Shown here: piece after piece, positions 58,539 to 64,000 of the stretch | Layout of the letters: every line of letters starts with the position of its first letter | Numbering within the stretch: position 1 is the first letter of the stretch | Assembly: GCA_020634315.1 (NCBI GenBank) | Contig: JACKBV010000023.1 | Coordinates: 1-64,000, forward strand | DNA: 64,000 nt | From: Ardenticatenaceae bacterium | Lineage (GTDB): Bacteria; Chloroflexota; Anaerolineae; Promineifilales; Promineifilaceae | Reading direction: 5' to 3' | Program-made: the position numbers and the translations under genes | The notes under the pieces: generated by a model | Seen by the model: the letters and a program-made list of their open reading frames with translations, nothing else | The model's database searches: none | What the model was told of the DNA's origin: nothing

Positions 58539-60341
58539 ATGAAACAAGGTACAATCGACTCTAATAAACCCACAATAGTAATTGCCCCGCGCTTTTTCTC
58601 TTCATTGGCAAACCAATTAAGATATGCCCCTGTCGTCCATGTTGTTTCGACGATGTTGGTCTTGGTTTTTATTTTTATGTCGCATAGTTTTGGCATTCAG
58701 AAGCAGGCTGTTGCTGTTTTGCAGCAAGATTATGGGGCGTTTGTTGCTACTGCTGTTGATGACCATATTCAACGTCAATATGAAGATTTGCAATCTCTGG
58801 CACACGTTATATCTCTGGGGCTTCTGTCCGCAGATGAACAGGTGATCATGTTGGCAAATATTCCTCAGCATTATGATGTGGGGGAGTCGGTTATGCTGGT
58901 TGTGGAGGATGGGGCTGGGGTAACGGCCGTTTACCCCCAAAACACACTTCTCTTAGACGCATCTGTGCAACAAATGCAGCAGGCGGTGACGGACAGCGCC
59001 ACGGGCATTGCCTTCGTCCCAGATATATCGTCTCCTGATGCGTATGCGTTGGTCATGGGTGCGCCTTTGCTGCGCCCGGATGACAGCCCGTATGGAATGG
59101 TTTTGTGGCGCACGGATCTCGCCTTTTTGCAAGGGATTTTAGATAGCAGCGGCGTTAAATATGATGGGTATGCTTATTTGCTGAATCGCTCGCAGACGTT
59201 TCTCGCTTATGTGAATCAGGATGAATTGCTGGTACAGCCAAGGGCGGATCATTCTGCTGTGTCTGATTTGGTTGCGGAGACGGCGCAGCCTTGGCAACCG
59301 TGGAGCCGTCTTTTGCAGACGCAGATTTATCGGGGTTTGTTTGGGGATTGGGTGCTGCGCCAGGAAACGGCCGTTGCCAACCTCAACCTTTCCATTATCG
59401 TCGAAACCCCCATCACAACAGCCTATGCACCCATCCTGCAAATGATATATGAGACAATCGGCTTTCTCATCGTCGTTGCCATCATCGCCCTTAGTCTCGG
59501 CTACTACTTTTCGCACAAAATCGTCATTCCACTGAGACAACTATCAATGGCCGCTGCCCGGATAAGCGATGGAGATATGTCAGTCCAACTTGATGTAGAT
59601 TCACGCAACGAATTTGGATTAGTGGCTGCCGCTTTCAATCGCATGACTGCGCAGCTTCACGAGACAGTGAGCACACTCGAAAAGAGCGTCGAAGAACGTA
59701 CCACGACAATCAACCGCCGCTCATTACAAATCCAGGCTGCTGCCGCCACCGCACGCGATGCCACCTCGGCCACAGAGTTGAACGAACTTCTAAATCGCGC
59801 CGTTAATCTGGTGCCCAGCCGCTTTGGCTATTATCATGCCGGTATATTCCTGGTTGATGAGTCTGAAAAATATGCGGTACTGCGTGCGGCAACCGGCACT
59901 GTCGGGCAAGAAATGCTGCGACGACAGCATCGCCTGTTGGTTGGCAGTGAAGGGATCGTCGGCCATGTCATTGCCACCGGCTCTCCCTACATCACCTCAG
60001 ACACACATCGCGATCCCGTTTATTGGCCTAATCCGCTCCTGCCCGAAACACGTTCAGAAATGGGGCTTCCCCTTCGCGTCGGTGATCGGGTCATCGGTGC
60101 GATGAACGTACAAAGCCGCAAAACATCCGCTTTCGAAGAAGAAGATATTACCATCTTGCAAATCTTGACCGACCAACTTGCCGTCGCCATCGAAAAAACA
60201 CGCCTTTTTGAAAAGACGCAGGCCATGCTGACCGAACGGCTGCACACCATTGTTTCCAACATCCCCCTCATGTTGTTTGCCTTTGACCGGCAAGGGATCA
60301 TCACTGGCCGAAGGCAAAGGGTTGGCAATACTGAATGTTGA
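58539..60341 (+). CDS. Hybrid histidine kinase, N-terminal part (Cache-like sensor, HAMP, GAF), frameshifted
   Basis: The real coding part runs to about 60309. It has a membrane helix (about 35-55), an extracytoplasmic Cache-like sensor (about 60-300), a second helix (about 305-325) and a HAMP domain (about 325-380, with PLRQLSMAAARISDGDMSV). A coiled coil and GAF domain follow (about 415-560, LLVGSEGIVGHVIATGSPYITSD). It ends in the first PAS domain at SNIPLMLFAFDRQGIIT. Then the frame breaks near 60312; the remaining 10 codons are wrong. The continuation is in the 60250-62103 frame. Confidence 0.82.
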   Translation: MKQGTIDSNKPTIVIAPRFFSSLANQLRYAPVVHVVSTMLVLVFIFMSHSFGIQKQAVAVLQQDYGAFVATAVDDHIQRQYEDLQSLAHVISLGLLSADEQVIMLANIPQHYDVGESVMLVVEDGAGVTAVYPQNTLLLDASVQQMQQAVTDSATGIAFVPDISSPDAYALVMGAPLLRPDDSPYGMVLWRTDLAFLQGILDSSGVKYDGYAYLLNRSQTFLAYVNQDELLVQPRADHSAVSDLVAETAQPWQPWSRLLQTQIYRGLFGDWVLRQETAVANLNLSIIVETPITTAYAPILQMIYETIGFLIVVAIIALSLGYYFSHKIVIPLRQLSMAAARISDGDMSVQLDVDSRNEFGLVAAAFNRMTAQLHETVSTLEKSVEERTTTINRRSLQIQAAAATARDATSATELNELLNRAVNLVPSRFGYYHAGIFLVDESEKYAVLRAATGTVGQEMLRRQHRLLVGSEGIVGHVIATGSPYITSDTHRDPVYWPNPLLPETRSEMGLPLRVGDRVIGAMNVQSRKTSAFEEEDITILQILTDQLAVAIEKTRLFEKTQAMLTERLHTIVSNIPLMLFAFDRQGIITGRRQRVGNTEC

Positions 60342-62103
60342 ATCTGTCAATTTTATAGGCAAGAGTGTGTTTGATATCTTTCATCAAGAGCCAATCATTT
60401 TAGGGTATGTCCACCGTGCGCTGCATGGGGAAACCATCGCCACGACGATCAATTTGCGCAATTTCACGTGGGATGTTCGCTATATTCCGGTTTTAGATGC
60501 AGGAGGTGTCTTAACGGGTGTGATCGGCGTTGCCGCCGATATTACAGAGCGGCGGCGTGCAGAGGAATCTTTGCGAGAGAAGGAGCGTCAACTGCGGCAA
60601 ATCATTGATCTGGTGCCACATATGATTTTTGCCAGGGATATGGATGGGCGTTATTTGCTGGTGAACCAAAGTGTGGCGAATGCCTATGAAACGACGGTGG
60701 ATGCGATTACGGGCAGTCGCTGTCATGAGTGGCATCGGGTGCCGGCCGAACTGAAAAAGTTCTTGCAAGATGATCAAGAGGTGATGACTACGGGGCTGGC
60801 TAAGTTTATTGCGGAAGATATGTTTACCGATGCGCAGGGTAAGCAGCATACGTTGCAAACCAGTAAGATTCCGTTGGCCTGGGATGGGGGTGTGAAAACG
60901 GCCGTTCTCGGTGTCTCTGTCGATATTACCGAACGCAAACAGGCAGAAGAAGCACTGCGGCAAGCACAAAAACTAGAAAGTTTAGGCATCCTGGCCGGTG
61001 GCGTCGCCCACGATTTCAATAATTTGCTCGTTGCCATCCTGGGGCAGACCTCCCTGGCGCTGGTACGCTTGCCCAAAGAAAGCCCGGCACGCCAGGCCAT
61101 CGAAAAGGCAACCAGAGCCGCCGAACGCGCCGCTGACCTTACCCGCCAGCTGCTCGCTTATTCCGGGCGCGGTCATTTTGAAGTACAGCCGCTCAACCTG
61201 AACACGCTGCTGCAAGAGAACCTCCATTTGTTTGAGGTCGCCGTTTCTAAAAATGTTCTATTACGCCCTGAGTTTACAGAGCCGCTTCCCCTAATTGAAG
61301 CAGACGCCGGGCAAATGCAGCAAATCATCATGAACCTTATCCTTAACGGAGCCGACGCCATTGGCAGCGAGACAGGCACTGTGACCGTTGTTACCAGCGT
61401 GCAATCCATTGATGCCAATGATCGGCGACATTGGCGCTATACCGGGGAACCTCTCTCCCCCGGTCAATATGTCTCTTTAGAAGTTCACGATTCCGGGCAG
61501 GGCATGGACAGCCAGACCCTTTCCAAAATCTTCGACCCCTTTTTCACGACAAAGAAGACGGGACGTGGCCTCGGTTTAGCTGCGGTGTTGGGCATTGTGC
61601 GCGGTCATCGTGGCGGTATTCGTGTGTACAGCGAAGTCGGGAAAGGGACCACGTTTAAGATTCTCTTCCCGGCGATTGCCCAGTCATCTGCCAATGTGTC
61701 GCATGCAGAAAGCGCCGCCGAGTCAATCACCCAATCTGGCCTCATTTTGGTGATTGATGATGAGCAATCGGTGCGTGAAACCGCAGCCGATATTTTGCAG
61801 GAAGAGGGCTTTGTGGTGGTTAGTGCGGTGGATGGGCAGCAAGGGTTGGAGATGTATCAGGAGAGAATGGAGGAGATTTTGCTGGTTTTGCTCGATCTTT
61901 CCATGCCGGGACTTAGTGGTGAAGAAACTTTTCGCCATCTGCGCCAGTTAAACCCGGATGTCCATGTTATCCTTTCTTCGGGTTACAATCAGGTTGAAGC
62001 GACGCGCCATTTTGTGGGGAAGGGGCTGGCCGGTTTTTTGCAAAAACCGTATAGCGCACAGCAGTTGGCGACTGAAATTAGAAAGCGGCTGAATCTTTTG
62101 TAA
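60250..62103 (+). CDS. Hybrid histidine kinase, C-terminal part (PAS, HisKA, HATPase, receiver), frameshifted
   Basis: Real coding begins near 60313 as LAEGKGLAILN, completing the PAS domain of the upstream part; earlier codons are shadow. A second PAS domain follows (about 120-230), then the phosphoacceptor GGVAHDFNNLLV (His about 252), HATPase motifs LILNGADAI and GMDSQTLSKIFDPFFTTK, GRGLGLA. A receiver domain closes (about 500-615: LVIDDEQSVRETAADIL, LLDLSMPGLSGEETF with the phospho-Asp, KPYSAQQLA). HDFNN-type hybrid kinases receive a phosphate internally. Either one base less or two more near 60312 would fuse the frames into about 1190 residues. No response-regulator partner is near. Confidence 0.85.
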   Translation: MFPTSPSCCLPLTGKGSSLAEGKGLAILNVESVNFIGKSVFDIFHQEPIILGYVHRALHGETIATTINLRNFTWDVRYIPVLDAGGVLTGVIGVAADITERRRAEESLREKERQLRQIIDLVPHMIFARDMDGRYLLVNQSVANAYETTVDAITGSRCHEWHRVPAELKKFLQDDQEVMTTGLAKFIAEDMFTDAQGKQHTLQTSKIPLAWDGGVKTAVLGVSVDITERKQAEEALRQAQKLESLGILAGGVAHDFNNLLVAILGQTSLALVRLPKESPARQAIEKATRAAERAADLTRQLLAYSGRGHFEVQPLNLNTLLQENLHLFEVAVSKNVLLRPEFTEPLPLIEADAGQMQQIIMNLILNGADAIGSETGTVTVVTSVQSIDANDRRHWRYTGEPLSPGQYVSLEVHDSGQGMDSQTLSKIFDPFFTTKKTGRGLGLAAVLGIVRGHRGGIRVYSEVGKGTTFKILFPAIAQSSANVSHAESAAESITQSGLILVIDDEQSVRETAADILQEEGFVVVSAVDGQQGLEMYQERMEEILLVLLDLSMPGLSGEETFRHLRQLNPDVHVILSSGYNQVEATRHFVGKGLAGFLQKPYSAQQLATEIRKRLNLL

Positions 62104-62110
62104 CGATTGC

Positions 62111-62692
62111 TTAAATTTGCTGGAAACGCAGCAGTTGCGGAGCCTGGGTTTGTTGCTGCCCAATGCTCGCCATCATTTCGGCTTCGATGTGGGGAACGGC
62201 CGTTTCCACACCCACAAACTGTTGCAGCATCGCAAAATCACTCGGAATCACCAGCCGTTCAGTCTGAAGCTGCTCAATCTCATCCCAGGTAAACCAGGCC
62301 ACTGCGCCCTCCTGCTGCTCTTGTGCCCAGCCTGAAACAACAGCCAATTCACAGACAAACAGCAAAAAATGAGCAGCTTCGGCCGTTGTCTCTTCCGCCG
62401 CCGGTGGCGTCATCACACGTTCACTCACCAGTCCGCGCAAAGCCACAAAATCTGTTTCCAGGTTTGTCTCTTCGCGCACTTCGCGCACAATAGCCTGCGA
62501 TAACGTCTCGCCAAAATCCCATTTGCCGCCCACCAGCGCCCATTGTCCATGATACGTCGCGCCGTTGCGCTGGATAAGCAAAAAGTGAGGCAGCTCCAGC
62601 TCCTTGCGCACAATCGCGACCACAACCGGGATGGGCTGCTTTTGCTGCCGCCAACGCTGCATAGAAGGGAAATTTGCTAAATCCTCAAACAT
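62111..62692 (-). CDS. NUDIX hydrolase
   Basis: The ATG at 62692, 5 bp after GGAGG, gives 193 residues; a GTG at 62698 is too close to the ribosome site. The Nudix box GGKWDFGETLSQAIVREVREETNL (about 57-80) has all conserved Glu and Gly residues (GX5EX7REUXEE). Nudix enzymes hydrolyse nucleoside diphosphates linked to another moiety, for example ADP-ribose or oxidised nucleotides. The substrate is not predictable. It is convergent with the histidine kinase, with 8 bp between the stops. Confidence 0.9.
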   Translation of the reverse strand: MFEDLANFPSMQRWRQQKQPIPVVVAIVRKELELPHFLLIQRNGATYHGQWALVGGKWDFGETLSQAIVREVREETNLETDFVALRGLVSERVMTPPAAEETTAEAAHFLLFVCELAVVSGWAQEQQEGAVAWFTWDEIEQLQTERLVIPSDFAMLQQFVGVETAVPHIEAEMMASIGQQQTQAPQLLRFQQI

Positions 62693-62730
62693 CGTCACCT
62701 CCGGGTTTCATCGAAAAAACAATTTGTAAG

Positions 62731-62764
62731 AGATAGGAGATTGGGAATCCCGAATCGCCTATCT
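62731..62764 (-). terminator. Hairpin after the amidohydrolase gene
   Basis: AGATAGG and CCTATCT flank an imperfect GATTGGG/CCCGAATC stem in the 90-bp gap between the amidohydrolase stop and the NUDIX start. No clear T run, so terminator function is tentative. Confidence 0.5.
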
Positions 62765-62782
62765 CCTGTCACACAGATAATC

Positions 62783-64000
62783 TTAGCCAGCCAGGGCACG
62801 CTCGTCTTTGACGATACGGCCGTCTTTCACCACCACCACAATATTCTCCACCCGCTCCAGCGAACGAATATCTGCCAGCGGATCGCTCTTTGTCACAATT
62901 ACATCCGCCAACTTGCCCGGCGTAATCGTGCCCACGCGCTCTTCCCAACCCATACAGGCTGCGGCTACTTTTGTTGTCGCCACAAGCGCCTCCATTGGCG
63001 ACATGCCAATCTGGCACATCAATCCCAATTCGCGCAGATTGGTGCCGTGCGGCATCACGCCCGCATCCGTGCCCATCGCCACACGCACGCCTGCTTTGTA
63101 GGCTTTGGCAATATTCTCGCTGTGAATTTCAATCGTTTCGCGTGCCTTGCGCACACCCCATTCCGGCATTGTCCCCTGCGTCTCTGCAATTTCCACCACA
63201 GCCAACGGCGCTAACAACGTCGGCACCAGATAGGTTCCATGCGCCAGCATCAATTCAATGGCTTCATCATCCAGGAAAATGCCATGTTCAATGGAATGAA
63301 TTCCGGCACGCACTGCATTTTTAATGCCCTCGGCTCCTTGCGCGTGCGCCATCACCTTTATGCCGCGCCGATACGCCGCTTCCTGTACCATAATCTCCAA
63401 CTCTTCTATGGTGAACTGCGTAAATTCAGGATGGTCGGTTGGACTGAGCACGCCGCCAGTGGAGCAGACTTTGATCACATCTGCCCCGGCACGCAAAATT
63501 TCGCGTACTTTTTTGCGCACTTCGTCTGGGCCATCGCAACGGCCGTTTGGCCGTCCTGGGTAAGCATCCACCAAATCAAACGTCACGCCAGATGGCATCC
63601 AGCCATCACCATGCCCACCGGTAATGGTTAAGATCGAGATGCTGATTTGCATGCGTGGCCCCAATATCAGACCATGTTCCACCGCTTGTTTCACACCAGC
63701 ATCTGCGCCGCCGGCATCGCGTACACTGGTGATACCGGCCATCACCGTGTTTTTCATGTTCGCCATAGCGCTGTAAAAATTGTAAGAAAAGGGGGTCATT
63801 GCCGTTTTCAATAGATTGAAATCCCCATACATCAAATGTACGTGGGTATCAATTAGCCCTGGCAAAATAAAACCACCCTGTGCATCGACATATGTGATTT
63901 CTGCGTCAGGCAAGGGAATGTCGGCTTTGCGCCCCACTGCCTGAATCTGATTGTCCTTGATTAAAACGGCCGCATGTGGCAGCGGTTTGCCACCATTGCC
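62783..64000 (-). CDS. Metal-dependent amidohydrolase, partial (5' end outside the window)
   Basis: About 405 residues are present and the start lies beyond 64000; the frame remains open to the window end. Motifs of the amidohydrolase superfamily are LPGLIDTHVHLMYGD (HxH metal ligands), GADVIKVCSTGG (Lys that is usually carboxylated), KVMAHAQGAEGIKNAV, HSIEHGIFLDDEA and AMGTDAGVMPHG (final Asp). These resemble imidazolonepropionase-like and Xaa-Pro dipeptidase-like members. Hydrolysis of a cyclic amide or a peptide is likely; the substrate is unknown. An inverted repeat follows its stop. Confidence 0.87.
   Translation of the reverse strand, partial: GNGGKPLPHAAVLIKDNQIQAVGRKADIPLPDAEITYVDAQGGFILPGLIDTHVHLMYGDFNLLKTAMTPFSYNFYSAMANMKNTVMAGITSVRDAGGADAGVKQAVEHGLILGPRMQISISILTITGGHGDGWMPSGVTFDLVDAYPGRPNGRCDGPDEVRKKVREILRAGADVIKVCSTGGVLSPTDHPEFTQFTIEELEIMVQEAAYRRGIKVMAHAQGAEGIKNAVRAGIHSIEHGIFLDDEAIELMLAHGTYLVPTLLAPLAVVEIAETQGTMPEWGVRKARETIEIHSENIAKAYKAGVRVAMGTDAGVMPHGTNLRELGLMCQIGMSPMEALVATTKVAAACMGWEERVGTITPGKLADVIVTKSDPLADIRSLERVENIVVVVKDGRIVKDERALAG

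Larger units (their letters stand above)
84..63546. repeat. Highly iterated palindrome ACGGCCGT, scattered over the whole window
   Basis: The 8-bp palindrome ACGGCCGT, most often as AACGGCCGTT and commonly extended to GAAACGGCCGTTTC or GCAACGGCCGTTGC, recurs about ninety times by eye from 84 to 63546. At this GC content one or two copies are expected. Most copies lie inside genes on both strands; a few are intergenic (about 37274, 50090, 58329). It is absent from about 4.2-6.2 kb, 7.3-10.7 kb and 55.8-58.3 kb. The entry marks the span of a dispersed motif, not a continuous repeat. Confidence 0.85.

Noticed and set aside
1..64000. tRNA or rRNA genes
   Set aside because: No cloverleaf-like arms or GGTTCGAATCC-type T-loop sequences were noticed on either strand, though a dedicated scan would be needed to exclude them.

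Overview
The window looks like a chromosomal segment of a Chloroflexota bacterium (Anaerolineae/Ardenticatenia-like), probably from a metagenome or draft assembly. This is inferred from gene content, not from a database match. The pointers are a SpoVS homologue, many Thr/Pro-rich lipoproteins, secreted proteins carrying a [V/L]YLP[I/L] motif, a DUF151 gene next to dnaB-dnaD-helicase loader, and mid-50s GC. No rRNA, tRNA, CRISPR, transposase or phage gene was seen. Four genes are split by small frameshifts, three of them at or beside short homopolymers, which suggests base-calling errors or young pseudogenes.

Layout. 1-4.5 kb: end of rpiA, a chromate transporter, and three FKBP-type prolyl isomerase genes holding seven FKBP domains. 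4.5-5.1 kb: an AT-rich non-coding stretch with DnaA-box-like sites, followed by spoVS. 5.6-8.4 kb: two paralogous secreted proteins. 8.4-20 kb: a large soluble-adenylyl-cyclase-like protein, a beta-helix acyltransferase, a CinA-like/nucleotidyltransferase fusion, a YhaM-like exonuclease, ubiX, an FMN protein, an NYN RNase and a methyltransferase. 20-26 kb: a 1343-residue repetitive secreted protein facing a beta-propeller lipoprotein. 26-39.5 kb: a pentapeptide protein, FAD oxidase, PlsC, deoxynucleoside kinase, ABC exporter, a zincin lipoprotein, S9 peptidase, 5'-nucleotidase and a LysM protein. 39.5-43.5 kb (minus strand): DUF151 nuclease, dnaB, dnaD and a tandem-AAA+ helicase loader, which look like one primosome operon. 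43.7-57.3 kb: a metallopeptidase lipoprotein, homoserine dehydrogenase behind an attenuator-like leader, glycosyltransferases, a methyltransferase, hydrolases and an M1 aminopeptidase. 57.3-58.5 kb: a dense repeat region around a pspC gene. 58.5-64 kb: a hybrid histidine kinase, a NUDIX hydrolase and an amidohydrolase cut by the window end.

The strongest unexplained signals are at the DNA level. (1) The palindrome ACGGCCGT, usually AACGGCCGTT, occurs about ninety times by eye where one or two are expected, resembling the cyanobacterial HIP1 phenomenon with a different word. (2) A dispersed cassette with two tandem hairpins and a Shine-Dalgarno sits at the same distance from the start codon of two unrelated genes. 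(3) A 115-bp self-complementary element occurs twice, inverted, 27 kb apart. (4) An array of six GATGCGYATC palindromes has a 22-bp period and abuts a perfectly abutting 111-bp tandem duplication. (5) Homoserine dehydrogenase has a leader peptide, a hairpin and a terminator between its promoter and its start.
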